A DNA stretch of 38,962 nt from a virus (IMGVR_UViG_3300025828_000056:1-38962); one strand, 5' to 3'. Shown: positions 1 through 7,894, counted from the stretch's first letter. Numbers and translations: made by a program. Notes: a model not told the origin generated them from the letters alone.

Positions 1-1584
1 CATACTAAACTTGTTGTATATGTGACAAGCTCCCTTCGAACCACGGCTATCTATCGTAGCGTCCAAGTCATAAGAGTCAACCCCACCGCAGCCTAGGTGT
101 GAGTTTGGGGGGACCCATTTACCTCTTTCAGAGCGAAGTATACTCCTGCTCTCCTTGTCCGGCATCCAACACACATGCCACCTGCCTTGAGGGTCTGGGT
201 TAAATGTCACCTTGGTATCCTTTACTCCGTTTGCCCACTGGAAATTCCCACGAACAACTGGGTTTGGGAACAGCTCATCGTTATGTTCTATCTGCTCGTA
301 AATCTTTCCAATGTTAAACAGACTACCCTCGATACTATCTCTGAATGCCTCGTCAGGTGTAAATGGAAACTGCCGAATTAATTCGTTTAGTTCTTTAGCG
401 TCTCCCCTCAATGAATCTCTTTCATTCTTGAGAAAGGTCTTAGCACCAAAAGACATAGTATCTCCCTCAAGAGTTTCTATGGGTTCTTCCGGGTCTTCTA
501 CTATGGGGTTTCCGAACTTGTCAAAGAACCCTTCGAGTGACTCGTAGGCAGGGATGAATAATCTGTACAGTCCTGATGTGGTTCGTCCGTTTGCGTTTCT
601 GTTCGCTGGGTCTGAATCACGCCAAATCTGTTTGTACTCTTCGCCTCCTTTGTCCATTGGGTTTACCGTAGAACCCACCATAGCCTTTCCTATGATTCGT
701 CTACCAACTATTAAGCAGGTCCTCTCTATCCTCCAAGCCTCTCGGATATCAGTAGGCTTCTCCCACTTGCCTGCCTCATCGAGATAAAGCATGTGCAGCT
801 TCTCACCGTCGTATGCGTTATTCGTTGTGTTCTTCCAGTTAAGTACTGTGTTCAGCGCATCACCAACACCGGTTGTCTTATTCTTTTTGGTGATTCTTTT
901 GGAGGGCTCTCTAAAGGCTAGCTCCACCCTTGGGTTGGTAGTACCATCTTGAATGGGTTTGAAGAAGAATGGGTAGTGCCGAAACATCGACACCACCTTT
1001 TTCATGAAGATGTTTTCCTGAGCATCCTTACCAGTCTTCGACTGAATGCCAAGAAGCTTGTCTTTAACTTGAGTAGCTTCATCAACAAGAACAGAGCTAC
1101 AGATATTAGTATACCCAGAGCGGCGACACTTAGTATAAAGCTGACCGATACAACGAGGGTCAGCTTCGCACGCAGCCATGTGAAGAAAGATGTCCCTTTG
1201 GAACGCGAGGTATGATGGGTATCCAATATCAATTTTCGTCCACTGTAAGAGCATGTAGTGTCTACCGGTAATATACGTAGGCTCACCCTTATTGTAGAAC
1301 CAAAAACCATCCCTACGCCTTCGAAACTCCTCTTCGATATATGAATGAAATTTCTCTCGAAACTCTTTCGGCGCTTCTGACCACTCATCCATACTTCTAA
1401 TACGGGACAATTCTTTTGGCATAGGTACTCTTTCCCACACCTGCATATTTGCCTCCAGCTCCTGTCCTTTGATTTTTCCTTTCGGAGTCTCGGGAAGGCC
1501 AATGCGAAGCCCACCAATCTCGATGATATCTCCGAGTGTACCGTTGGGACAAATCTTGATAACATCATCTTCCTTGTCCTGCAT
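1..1584 (-). CDS. terL: Terminase large subunit (3' end outside window)
   Basis: This is the DNA-packaging motor: an ATPase that pumps DNA into the prohead and a nuclease that cuts it. The 528 codons visible from the ATG at 1584 read open to the window edge, so the C-terminus is missing. Visible parts are a deviant Walker A at about residues 151-160 (TKCRRSGYTN, lysine moved to the front and no GK), a Walker B at about 264-270 (HMLYLDE), and the start of an RNase H-like nuclease with GVDSYD near residue 503, the usual first catalytic aspartate. These three in this order are typical of phage TerL proteins. The start overlaps the end of the 44-residue gene upstream by 20 nt, so the two are translationally linked. 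Portal and capsid genes are expected further left, outside the window. Confidence 0.93.
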   Translation of the reverse strand, partial: MQDKEDDVIKICPNGTLGDIIEIGGLRIGLPETPKGKIKGQELEANMQVWERVPMPKELSRIRSMDEWSEAPKEFREKFHSYIEEEFRRRRDGFWFYNKGEPTYITGRHYMLLQWTKIDIGYPSYLAFQRDIFLHMAACEADPRCIGQLYTKCRRSGYTNICSSVLVDEATQVKDKLLGIQSKTGKDAQENIFMKKVVSMFRHYPFFFKPIQDGTTNPRVELAFREPSKRITKKNKTTGVGDALNTVLNWKNTTNNAYDGEKLHMLYLDEAGKWEKPTDIREAWRIERTCLIVGRRIIGKAMVGSTVNPMDKGGEEYKQIWRDSDPANRNANGRTTSGLYRLFIPAYESLEGFFDKFGNPIVEDPEEPIETLEGDTMSFGAKTFLKNERDSLRGDAKELNELIRQFPFTPDEAFRDSIEGSLFNIGKIYEQIEHNDELFPNPVVRGNFQWANGVKDTKVTFNPDPQGRWHVCWMPDKESRSILRSERGKWVPPNSHLGCGGVDSYDLDATIDSRGSKGACHIYNKFSM

Positions 1585-1699
1585 AACGCTTCTTATACAG
1601 CTTAGAGCGCTTGTTCTTTGAGCTCTTGGTCTTGGAATGAACTCCCTTATTATTCGGCTTCGGCTTCCGAATGAATGTTACTATTTGATTCTTTGCCAT
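1565..1699 (-). CDS. Small basic protein upstream of terminase (44 aa)
   Basis: The gene reads from the ATG at 1699 to a TGA at 1565-1567 and is easily missed because of its size. The product is very basic (KPKPNNKGVHSKTKSSKNK, then RYAGQGR at the end), with about a third Lys/Arg. From memory, Bacteroidota phages often carry a similar short protein with a PGVHSKTKxSKNK...GQG pattern just before the terminase, which is why I call it real. Its job is unknown; a nucleic-acid-binding role in packaging would fit the charge and position but is inference. It overlaps the terminase start by 20 nt in another frame. Confidence 0.75.
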   Translation of the reverse strand: MAKNQIVTFIRKPKPNNKGVHSKTKSSKNKRSKLYKKRYAGQGR

Positions 1700-1704
1700 G
1701 AATT

Positions 1705-1998
1705 TTATTTTGAGAACTTCTCCGCAAACCCTCCGGAGTAGTCTTTTTGTTCCTCGATGTTTCCGTTTGAGTGTAGGTCTTTAACCATCTGTTCAAGCCG
1801 CTGCCGTTCCACCAGAAGCTCCTTGCAGTCCACCGCAGTCTGCTTGATACTTTGCAGCTCAGCCTTTCTAGCACTCCCTCCAGCTTCCGGGTCAACAGGT
1901 CTTTTAACTTCATCAATCATATTGTTTATAGCAATCTCCATAGACTTCATAAGTCTTTGGGCCGCTTCGACTGTGGTGAATTTAACTTGTCTTGACAT
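1705..1998 (-). CDS. Helical/coiled-coil protein, possible small terminase
   Basis: The 97-residue product is almost entirely charged helix, with heptad-like spacing in the middle and C-terminal parts (ELLVERQRLEQMVKDL). No catalytic motif or clear helix-turn-helix is visible. It lies two genes upstream of the terminase large subunit, the usual place for a small terminase subunit, but I see no sequence proof of that. Its start overlaps the end of the GroES-like gene by 17 nt, and its stop is 5 nt before the next start, so it is part of the same leftward transcription unit. Confidence 0.72.
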   Translation of the reverse strand: MSRQVKFTTVEAAQRLMKSMEIAINNMIDEVKRPVDPEAGGSARKAELQSIKQTAVDCKELLVERQRLEQMVKDLHSNGNIEEQKDYSGGFAEKFSK

Positions 1999-2569
1999 AA
2001 CTAATATCGTCTAGTCTCATTCTATACACAACAGTATCATCGTCAAGTTTCATCTTGTAGTCTGAGTCTCTGTCAAACCCAACGACATCACCAACCTTAA
2101 CGCCTTGACGAGCCAGCTCTTTATGCGGCATAAACACAATGGCCTCTCTGTCGTCCCTCTCCTTTACCTTGATGTCTATGATGATTCCGGATGAAGTCAC
2201 CTCTTCCTCAGTCTCGTCTTCAATCGGTTGTACGAACACCCACTCCGACAGCATATGAAGTTCCCCTTCCGAGTCCCGGTACGCAATAGCATGAGAGCCG
2301 CGAGGGTTCTCTTCATCGTACACAACAAGGTAGTTGTCGTCACCGAGCGATAGCGTCTTATTCTGGGTAACATGGTGATGAAAAAATAAAAGGTCTCCTT
2401 CCTTTACTCCTGTCTCAATAACATGAGGGGCAGACATGACGAGCCCATAACAGATGCGATGGTTAAACTCGTCGAATCTCGTGTCAAGGAAAATCTCTTT
2501 ATCGCCAAGCTTGATAGTGTCGTTAGTCTTGCTTGGCACGTTGACAATAAAATGTCTTAATGCTTTCAT
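1982..2569 (-). CDS. GroES-like co-chaperonin (virion assembly)
   Basis: The product has 195 residues. The C-terminal half looks like a GroES/Cpn10 fold: SGIIIDIKVKERDDREAIV, then VKVGDVVGFDRDSDYKMKLDD with the final beta strand VVYRMRLDDISYV, matching the GroES pattern of GD-V-F ... L-DG ... R-DIL. The N-terminal half (VMSAPHVIETGVKEGDLLFF) may be a second, more diverged copy, since the protein is about twice the length of bacterial GroES (about 97). By analogy with T4 gp31 it would adapt host GroEL to fold a large capsid protein. It overlaps the upstream gene by ATGA and the downstream gene by 17 nt. Placement next to packaging genes supports a morphogenetic role. Confidence 0.75.
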   Translation of the reverse strand: MKALRHFIVNVPSKTNDTIKLGDKEIFLDTRFDEFNHRICYGLVMSAPHVIETGVKEGDLLFFHHHVTQNKTLSLGDDNYLVVYDEENPRGSHAIAYRDSEGELHMLSEWVFVQPIEDETEEEVTSSGIIIDIKVKERDDREAIVFMPHKELARQGVKVGDVVGFDRDSDYKMKLDDDTVVYRMRLDDISYVKTS

Positions 2570-2802
2570 TCGAAGTTACAATCGTATTCAATTAGAATTG
2601 GCTGGTTCTCAACCGTCTTCCAAATATACGTTGAATCTTCGTCCTCTAGGTAAACATGGTAACGCCTTACGTTGTACTTGTACAGTGCCGCATCGTCCTC
2701 TTTGATTGCTGAGACCTTCGCTCCGCCCGCTTTCATTCCGACGTAGTACGCCATTGCGTCTTTGGGGTTTGGCCCAATGACAATCTTTCTAATTACGTTC
2801 AT
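2566..2802 (-). CDS. Hypothetical protein (78 aa)
   Basis: I do not recognise this product. It is a compact mixed alpha/beta protein beginning MNVIRKIVIGPNPKDAMAYYVG, with many aromatic residues in the second half and no signal peptide or membrane segment. The glycine-rich NPKDAMAYYVGMKAGGAK stretch could be a loop, but I cannot assign a family. Its stop overlaps the start of the GroES-like gene (ATGA at 2566-2569), a translational-coupling arrangement seen throughout this block. Confidence 0.7.
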   Translation of the reverse strand: MNVIRKIVIGPNPKDAMAYYVGMKAGGAKVSAIKEDDAALYKYNVRRYHVYLEDEDSTYIWKTVENQPILIEYDCNFE

Positions 2803-2807
2803 GGTAT

Positions 2808-3092
2808 TCAGTTTAGTGAGTAACCAATAAATTCTGGTGGCTCCTCATCCGTGGATTCGGTAAAAGCTTTTACCTGAAGGCTCATGAACTCTGTAAACTC
2901 ATCATCGTCTTTACAGTTGTATCCATAAGCTAGGCTCCAGCGATTCTCTTCCTCCCCTTGCTCTTCTAGCACCCCAAAGGCTGCGGTATACACCAAGTCT
3001 CCAGAGTAACCATACTTCTCAATAATCTCTTCAATCTGCTCCAGAACCACACTGACTTCTTGGAACATGGCTTTTTTAAGAATGTCATCCAT
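2808..3092 (-). CDS. Acidic hypothetical protein (94 aa)
   Basis: I do not recognise this product. The first 25 residues form an amphipathic helix (VVLEQIEEIIEKYGYSG). The rest is strongly acidic (LEEQGEEENRW, CKDDDEFTEF, ESTDEEPPEF). No membrane segment or catalytic motif is visible. It lies between the tail-fibre-like gene (16 nt upstream) and the 78-residue gene (5 nt downstream) in the leftward late block. The acidity would suit a DNA-mimic or scaffolding-type protein, but nothing in the sequence proves either. Confidence 0.68.
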   Translation of the reverse strand: MDDILKKAMFQEVSVVLEQIEEIIEKYGYSGDLVYTAAFGVLEEQGEEENRWSLAYGYNCKDDDEFTEFMSLQVKAFTESTDEEPPEFIGYSLN

Positions 3093-3108
3093 GTCATGAA
3101 GTTACTAA

Positions 3109-3948
3109 TTATGGGGTAGGGAATACATCGAGAGCTCCAACCGTAGCGCTAGAGGTGGTTAGGCTTGCGTTTACAAGCCAATTGTCAAAATCAACAGCAA
3201 GCAAGTCAATAACGTCTCCGGTATTTCCACCGGTATCAGAAACGTCCGCGTCTAAGTTAATTATATTTTTAGAAGCGTTCGCAGCTAATGTTTGAACGCG
3301 AGACTGACCAGTAGCAGCATTCGAGGTCACAACAGCTTTACCGAAGAAGTAGTCACCGCTAGCAGTTAAGATGTTAACCTGACCGCCTAATATATTCTTG
3401 AGGATGATTTTAAAGTTAACACCAATCGCAGCAGGTGGAAGTGTGATGTTAAGCGTACCACTAAGATTAGTAACGTAGTATATCTTTCCTGAATCACTGC
3501 TATTCAGGGTTGTGTTGACGCTGATATTGTTTATGGTTTCATCACCCCTTCCGATAGTAATTGTATTACCAGAACGAGTGTACCCCAATCCATTTCTAGC
3601 TGAAAGAGTGATAGTTGTGCTGGAGGCATCCGCAGCTTCAATGGTAATGGTTGGAGATGTAGTACCTCCAAGAGTTGTTGTTACTGTCTCATTAGAAGGG
3701 AATGCTCTATACTCTACAGCCTTACTGGTCGAGTTCCAAACCAATGCGTTGCCACTTGTGCTTCCGCTAGTAACGGTATTAATCTCAAGGCTCTCTGCCT
3801 TGACTGTTGTGGTAGAAAGAGAAAGCGCAGATGAGTTTCCTATGCCATCTTCGATTACCTTTAATGATGTGGTGAGAGATGATGCGTCGGATGTCTTGAG
3901 CATCCCTTGGTACGTATCCTTTACTCTAGTTCCAGCAAGAGTCGCCAT
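3109..3948 (-). CDS. Tail-fibre-like structural protein
   Basis: The 279-residue product is rich in Ser, Thr, Asn, Gly and Val and poor in Lys and Cys, with short alternating beta-strand segments, the usual make-up of phage fibre shafts. The segment GTLNITLPPAAIGVNFKI (around residues 163-180) resembles a repeat seen in many appended tail-fibre and host-contact proteins of marine phages. No enzyme motif is visible. A Bacteroidota -7 box (TATATTTG) lies 16 nt upstream of its ATG, so this gene probably starts its own transcript. The role in adsorption is inferred from composition and phage context. Confidence 0.68.
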   Translation of the reverse strand: MATLAGTRVKDTYQGMLKTSDASSLTTSLKVIEDGIGNSSALSLSTTTVKAESLEINTVTSGSTSGNALVWNSTSKAVEYRAFPSNETVTTTLGGTTSPTITIEAADASSTTITLSARNGLGYTRSGNTITIGRGDETINNISVNTTLNSSDSGKIYYVTNLSGTLNITLPPAAIGVNFKIILKNILGGQVNILTASGDYFFGKAVVTSNAATGQSRVQTLAANASKNIINLDADVSDTGGNTGDVIDLLAVDFDNWLVNASLTTSSATVGALDVFPTP

Positions 3949-3964
3949 GTTCTTAAATTTACAG

Positions 3965-3972
3965 CAAATATA
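3965..3972 (-). promoter_or_regulatory. Bacteroidota-type -7 box TATATTTG
   Basis: The leftward strand reads TATATTTG, a perfect match to the TAnnTTTG consensus used by the primary sigma factor of Bacteroides and Flavobacterium. It sits 16 nt ahead of the ATG of the tail-fibre-like gene, in the 30-nt space between that gene and the divergent winged-helix gene. I see no clear TTG box at the expected upstream distance. Confidence 0.6.
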
Positions 3973-3978
3973 CAGCTA

Positions 3979-4404
3979 ATGAGTAGACACCATCCGGGTC
4001 GTCAACGCAGACAATTCAGTAAACTCAACAAACGTTACGTCAAAAAAAATGAACTTAAAAAGCTATCACTCGTTCTCCGAGACGTAAAAGCTAACTATGA
4101 TATAGGGCAAGCCGAGGTTGAATTCCTTTTGTTTGCCTACGATTACGAGTTCTTCACCGTTAACCATATAGCTAAATCCCTTGCGAAGAGCAGGAAGAAA
4201 CTGTATGAAAGGACCGTCCTCCCCTTGAAAAACAAAGGGTATGTAGAGATAGTATATCATGGAAAGGGAGTAGATTCATACATCAACGCCCTATTCAATG
4301 AGAAGGTAGGTAATGAACATAGACTGGGGTTGAGTCAGTCTGGACGCTTGCTTGTACAACGAATATACAGGAAGCTTTACGGTGACGAGCCTATTGATTT
4401 TTAA
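3979..4404 (+). CDS. Winged-helix (MarR-like) DNA-binding protein
   Basis: The product has 141 residues if started at the ATG at 3979, which is preferred over an in-frame upstream ATG because that one would run through the divergent gene. The N-terminus is basic (MSRHHPGRQRRQFSKLNK). The middle looks like a winged helix: FFTVNHIAKSLAKSRKKLYE as the helix-turn-helix, then VLPLKNKGYVEIVYHG as the wing, and SQSGRLLVQRIYRKLYG as the last helix, a MarR-like layout. It is a lone rightward gene inside a leftward block, divergent from the tail-fibre-like gene and sharing its TTAA stop with the lytic transglycosylase. It may regulate late genes; that is inference. Confidence 0.72.
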   Translation: MSRHHPGRQRRQFSKLNKRYVKKNELKKLSLVLRDVKANYDIGQAEVEFLLFAYDYEFFTVNHIAKSLAKSRKKLYERTVLPLKNKGYVEIVYHGKGVDSYINALFNEKVGNEHRLGLSQSGRLLVQRIYRKLYGDEPIDF

Positions 4405-5021
4405 GAACCCTTCAAGTGATAGGTACCGTACTCTCCTTCGAACTTATCATTGTACCCTAGAATTTTTGATATGTAATCACGTGTTTCTAGCGGCAGCATT
4501 TCAGTCCAGTCGAGAGAGTCATAGATATCTATACCTTTTTCCTTCGCTTCATTTAGGATTCTCACTGTAGCCGTAGGTCCAAAATTATAAGCTGCTAAAG
4601 CTTTAGCATACTTTACCTCGTCACTACCCTTGTTCCAGCTCCTATCAAGTAAAGAACCCATGTAAGCTTGTTGAGCTTCTCTAGAATGCTCAGGATTAAA
4701 AGGGTCGAAGTCTTCTCTAATCAGCCCCTTTTCCTTAAGGTACGCTTCTGTGTTTGGCATAATCTGAGCAAGTCCCCTTGCTCCGGCGGGTGACTCAGCC
4801 AAGGGGTTCCCCCTAGACTCTTTATAGATTTGCCTGTCTAGAACTTCATCCAAGGTAAGTGCACCTGAAGGAGGCCACTCCTCTACCATGCCGCCTTCTT
4901 CCATATTCTGTTTGATGGCATACTCTTGGTTGATTGCTTCTCTTCTTGTGTCGTGAGTACCTAGTACTCTGTCGCTTCTCCGGGAGATAAGCTGATACTT
5001 GTTGCCTTTCTTAACAATCAT
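4401..5021 (-). CDS. Lytic transglycosylase (SLT domain)
   Basis: This peptidoglycan-cleaving enzyme acts during DNA entry or lysis. The C-terminal 140 residues show the SLT/goose-lysozyme signature: catalytic glutamate in IYKESRGNP (about residue 68), SPAGARGLAQIMPNT next, then AKALAAYNFGP. The N-terminal 40 residues (KGNKYQLISRRSDRVLGTHD) are a basic module of the kind I recall ahead of other Bacteroidota phage proteins; its role is unknown. There is no signal peptide, so it either travels in the virion or depends on a holin. It ends tail to tail with the winged-helix gene on TTAA (4401-4404). Confidence 0.87.
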   Translation of the reverse strand: MIVKKGNKYQLISRRSDRVLGTHDTRREAINQEYAIKQNMEEGGMVEEWPPSGALTLDEVLDRQIYKESRGNPLAESPAGARGLAQIMPNTEAYLKEKGLIREDFDPFNPEHSREAQQAYMGSLLDRSWNKGSDEVKYAKALAAYNFGPTATVRILNEAKEKGIDIYDSLDWTEMLPLETRDYISKILGYNDKFEGEYGTYHLKGS

Positions 5022-5097
5022 TTTTTTCGAGTCTTATGCAATATTACGAAATTGATGAACGTTGTAAGAGCAGACAAACCTTTAAACCCCTTCCATT

Positions 5098-5553
5098 ATG
5101 AAGAACATCATTTTAATTTTCGCCCTTATCGCAAACGCAGCTTCGGCTCAGTACATGCATTTCAGAATCATTCCTGACCACGACCACAACATGTTGTCAT
5201 CTTCTGACAACGATAGTGTGGAGTGGGTTGTATTCATCGACGACCTATATGAACCATCCGAAACTCCAGACTTCAAACCGTTGCAAGAAGCAGAGTGTAT
5301 TTTTGATTCAGGCTCTACTGTCCTGAACTACAAAACATACACACTTGGTACTCACCACCTGCTGCTACGCAACAAGATTAGTGGACAGAATATCGCATAC
5401 GCAGTCCTGCATATTGACCACACTACACGAGATGTGACTAATGGAATTTGGACTATGTGGATTTTCGAGCACGATGACCCATACGCAGTATATGCGCCTA
5501 CACGAGAAAATAAGTGGGACACCCCTTACTTTACTCCGGGGCTATTGAATTAA
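5098..5553 (+). CDS. Exported protein of unknown function
   Basis: The 151-residue product starts with a clear signal peptide (MKNIILIFALIANAASAQ), cleaved probably after SAQ or just before the Q, as in many Bacteroidota exported proteins. The mature part is rich in Asp, His and aromatic residues (DHDHN, EHDDPYAVYAP) and looks beta-rich, so metal binding is possible but unproven. It is a single rightward gene between two leftward genes and shares its TTAA stop (5550-5553) with the downstream leftward gene. No TAnnTTTG box is evident in the 76 nt ahead of it. The isolated, reversed position marks it as a likely accessory (moron-type) gene. Confidence 0.7.
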   Translation: MKNIILIFALIANAASAQYMHFRIIPDHDHNMLSSSDNDSVEWVVFIDDLYEPSETPDFKPLQEAECIFDSGSTVLNYKTYTLGTHHLLLRNKISGQNIAYAVLHIDHTTRDVTNGIWTMWIFEHDDPYAVYAPTRENKWDTPYFTPGLLN

Positions 5554-6785
5554 AAGGAGGCTCTTACCTTTTGTCTCCTCTTAAGCAATGCGTTTCTAAG
5601 CGGGCTGTATGAAACATCGTAGGTCTTCTTTCCGTCTTCATTGTAGCCACGGTGTCTAACCCTGAAGGGGCTGCTCGTATCAACAGTACGTGCGGCCTCT
5701 TCTCTCATTTCATCGCTAACCTCGGCTTTAATCGGACCGCCTTCCCCCATGTAAATCATACCACCGCCGGCCATCTCATCCCGAATTAAACGACCTCTCG
5801 AATCATATCTAGGTCGGTTTTGCTGCCTTGACCTCTGAGCCTGTTCTGCTCTTTGGAGTTGTTCTCGGGCAGCACGCTCATCCATGTCTATAAAGTACTG
5901 GTCAGCAGTGCCGTAATTCATACCATCCTGTGAAAACTCTCCGTCATCCTGATACCTCGGGCCTCTTTCCTGAGCGCCGTTTTTGTCCATGAATTTATTA
6001 AGGAAATCAACAGCATCGGGGTCTGGCGCACCGTCTGGGCCACCAGTCAAGTCAATACCTTCTGCTTCAGCTTGTCTCAAAAGGTCAACCACTTGCTCTC
6101 CTTTTACCGCCCTATTACCGACAGAGACCATGATTCCGGGACGTTCGATTGGACCCTTGCCCGCCTCACTTCTTGAAAAAGGAGTTCTGGGCGTATAGTA
6201 TGAAACATTAGGTACTGCCATTTTACCCAGCATCAACGCACCATGGAAGTCACCAATCTTTTTATCGGTCATGTATCTAGTAGCCATTGCAATCTTCTCG
6301 GCATCTGACTTACCCTTAAGGCCTTGAAAATTTTCATTCCCAGATTCAATCATTTGATTGATTGCGTTGAGAGCTTGGTCTGGGTTTCTTTTCATAAAGC
6401 CAACAACCTTGGTGGCGTACTTATTGTACTGCTGGTCAAGAGAGCCCTCACCAGACAAATAGTCTTTACCGAAATCAGACTTAATAAGGGTCTGCTTCAT
6501 ATCATCATCTAAGTCATCAAGGCTTCCTGAAGCGGGGAGCTGGAAGTTGTATGCGTCAATCTTACCGGGGGATTGCGCCTCCTGCATACCTTCGTTATTA
6601 CGAAAGTTGGCGGTAATAGTTTCTTGAGTTACAGGATTGTAAGGGCTTGCTGGAGTTTTCTTAGGGTCGCCTTCGTTGTTAATCTCAACCCCGTTCTCAC
6701 CGTAAACCATCTTACCACCGAAAGCCATTCTTAATCTGTCTTCTACAGAGCCTCCGTAGCCATACTTTTTTCTTCCATACTGCAT
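5550..6785 (-). CDS. Virion-associated-type hypothetical protein (411 aa)
   Basis: I chose the ATG at 6785 although the frame is open upstream, because that extension would run back through the DUF5824-like gene and because a -7 box ends 4 nt ahead of this ATG. The product has Gly/Met-rich patches at both ends (KKYGYGGSVEDRLRMAFGGK; MAGGGMIYMGEGG), a polar and helical middle, and a Gln/Arg-rich segment (QLQRAEQAQRSRQQNRPR). The GGxM patches are a habit of several virion and late proteins in this phage and in other marine phages. No enzymatic motif is visible. Its place beside the transglycosylase suggests a virion or morphogenesis role, by inference. Confidence 0.7.
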   Translation of the reverse strand: MQYGRKKYGYGGSVEDRLRMAFGGKMVYGENGVEINNEGDPKKTPASPYNPVTQETITANFRNNEGMQEAQSPGKIDAYNFQLPASGSLDDLDDDMKQTLIKSDFGKDYLSGEGSLDQQYNKYATKVVGFMKRNPDQALNAINQMIESGNENFQGLKGKSDAEKIAMATRYMTDKKIGDFHGALMLGKMAVPNVSYYTPRTPFSRSEAGKGPIERPGIMVSVGNRAVKGEQVVDLLRQAEAEGIDLTGGPDGAPDPDAVDFLNKFMDKNGAQERGPRYQDDGEFSQDGMNYGTADQYFIDMDERAAREQLQRAEQAQRSRQQNRPRYDSRGRLIRDEMAGGGMIYMGEGGPIKAEVSDEMREEAARTVDTSSPFRVRHRGYNEDGKKTYDVSYSPLRNALLKRRQKVRASF

Positions 6786-6789
6786 GATG

Positions 6790-6797
6790 CAAATATA
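6790..6797 (-). promoter_or_regulatory. -7 box TATATTTG, 4 nt before a start codon
   Basis: Leftward strand TATATTTG followed by CATC and then the ATG at 6785. The box lies in the 23-nt space between the DUF5824-like gene and the 411-residue gene. With a start point some 5-7 nt after the box, the mRNA would begin at or next to the AUG. Confidence 0.6.
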
Positions 6798-6808
6798 ACT
6801 GTTAGATG

Positions 6809-7198
6809 TTATCTTAAATCTGTGTCGTGTTTCTTTGAACCTCTGATAAAGCTGTTCACTCTTCCGAACGCCCATTGGTTCATGCTTGTTCCCTTTCTGC
6901 TTCCTCCGCTCATCCAAGCCCCCTGACCTCTCCGGAATACCTTCCTCAGTTTTCCTACGGAAATGCCTGAGGATTTCGCCTTGGCGTTCAGGGTTTTCAT
7001 CACAGCAGAGCTGAGGGCTTTGGCTGAGACTTTACCGCCTGCATCCATATTCTTCAGGTCAATCTTCTCGCCCTTCTCGTATGCCTCCTTTCTCTTGTTC
7101 ATGTTTGCCGCCCACTCTTGGTCGCTACCGCTATTGGGCATACCGGTGAAATATTTTTTAGGCCACCCCTTCTCATACGGTTGTGTTCGCTTACCCAT
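6809..7198 (-). CDS. DUF5824-like phage protein
   Basis: The 129-residue basic product ends with the pattern I associate with DUF5824 phage proteins: SSGISVGKLRKVFRRGQGAW, then SMNQWAFGRVNSFIRGS and KKHDTDLR. The N-terminal half is Lys/Gly/Met rich (YEKGWPKKYFTGMPNSG, NMDAGGKVSAKAL). Function is not known to me; such proteins are found in many phages, often near structural genes. Its start overlaps the upstream gene by 8 nt, so it belongs to a coupled set of three small genes (7588 to 6809). Confidence 0.72.
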   Translation of the reverse strand: MGKRTQPYEKGWPKKYFTGMPNSGSDQEWAANMNKRKEAYEKGEKIDLKNMDAGGKVSAKALSSAVMKTLNAKAKSSGISVGKLRKVFRRGQGAWMSGGSRKGTSMNQWAFGRVNSFIRGSKKHDTDLR

Positions 7199-7376
7199 GG
7201 CTAGCTACTTTGAAGCTGGCCTCTTCTACTGCCCCGGGGTGCGGCTTGTAGTCTCCCTTCATAAGGTAGTACCTACCTTGCTCCTCCATCCAGTGATACC
7301 CAGACGGCGGTGGGACAGATACTTTATCCGAAGAAACCTTTAGTTTGTTTCGCTCTGATTTCTTAGCCGCCTTCAC
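7191..7376 (-). CDS. Small basic hypothetical protein (61 aa)
   Basis: I do not recognise this product with confidence. It has a basic N-terminus (MKAAKKSERNKLKV) followed by an aromatic stretch (PPSGYHWMEEQGRYYLM) and ends KPHPGAVEEASFKVASHG. Similar GYHWM...GxYYLMxG peptides occur, from memory, in marine phage small proteins. It overlaps both neighbours (4 nt upstream, 8 nt downstream), which supports translation. Confidence 0.65.
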   Translation of the reverse strand: MKAAKKSERNKLKVSSDKVSVPPPSGYHWMEEQGRYYLMKGDYKPHPGAVEEASFKVASHG

Positions 7377-7588
7377 TTCTTCAATTTTTTAGCAGCGGAA
7401 TCCAACACGCTGGGATTCTTATTCGAGAGGGAATAAGTCGAAGCAACCTTAACAAGAAAGTCTTCGCTGGGCTTTGCGTTTGGAACGCGCTTAGCCAGTT
7501 CTTTTCTCACGAACTCAACTTGCTTCTTCGCCTCTGGTGATACAGCAGTGGACTTGGATAATGGGTCGCCCTTTCTTTTAACTTGCAT
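7373..7588 (-). CDS. Small basic helical protein (71 aa), leaderless start
   Basis: The 71 residues are Lys-rich, with two predicted helices (AKKQVEFVRKELAKRV and SEDFLVKVAST) and a basic tail (SAAKKLKK). I assign no family. It is the first gene of the unit 7588 to 6809. The -7 box TATATTTG ends 4 nt before its ATG and there is no alternative downstream Met, so a leaderless mRNA is the simplest reading. It overlaps the next gene by 4 nt. Confidence 0.66.
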   Translation of the reverse strand: MQVKRKGDPLSKSTAVSPEAKKQVEFVRKELAKRVPNAKPSEDFLVKVASTYSLSNKNPSVLDSAAKKLKK

Positions 7589-7592
7589 AGGG

Positions 7593-7600
7593 CAAATATA
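7593..7600 (-). promoter_or_regulatory. -7 box TATATTTG, 4 nt before a start codon
   Basis: Leftward strand TATATTTG, then CCCT, then the ATG at 7588. It occupies the 13-nt gap after the stop of the upstream 88-residue gene. The spacing is identical to the box at 6790. Confidence 0.62.
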
Positions 7601-7601
7601 C

Positions 7602-7868
7602 TTATTTAGTCAAACCCCATTTGTAGTTACTATCCCCTACATACTTCTTGAAGTCGATGTGTTTGATGAACAGACTAAGATTGTTCCTCTGCTTTTTAAT
7701 CTTAGCAGGAGTCTTAAAGGCATATTCAATTAGTCTGTCCCTATGGGTCTGGCTCCCCCATATAAGTTTCTTGTCGTTGCCGGACAGCACGACATCATTA
7801 ACTCTATATTCCTTTTTTGTCTTGCCGTCAAACAGAACGACATCGCACAAGTGTATTGGGTCTTTCAT
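7602..7868 (-). CDS. Hypothetical protein (88 aa)
   Basis: I do not recognise this product. It begins with beta-type sequence (DPIHLCDVVLFDGKTKKEYRV, allowing for one residue at each end) and continues with a basic, aromatic second half (LIEYAFKTPAKIKKQRNNL, then FKKYVGDSNYKWGLTK). No signal peptide, membrane segment or catalytic motif is visible. It lies 26 nt after the exported thioredoxin-fold gene and ends just before the -7 box that drives the next unit. Confidence 0.62.
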   Translation of the reverse strand: MKDPIHLCDVVLFDGKTKKEYRVNDVVLSGNDKKLIWGSQTHRDRLIEYAFKTPAKIKKQRNNLSLFIKHIDFKKYVGDSNYKWGLTK

Positions 7869-7894
7869 ACTACGCTAACGTAACTCTTTGCGAG

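Noticed and set aside
1002-1568. Leftward open frame of 188 codons with a hydrophobic segment
   Set aside because: It is a frame shadow of the terminase gene, whose own frame shows the Walker and nuclease motifs.
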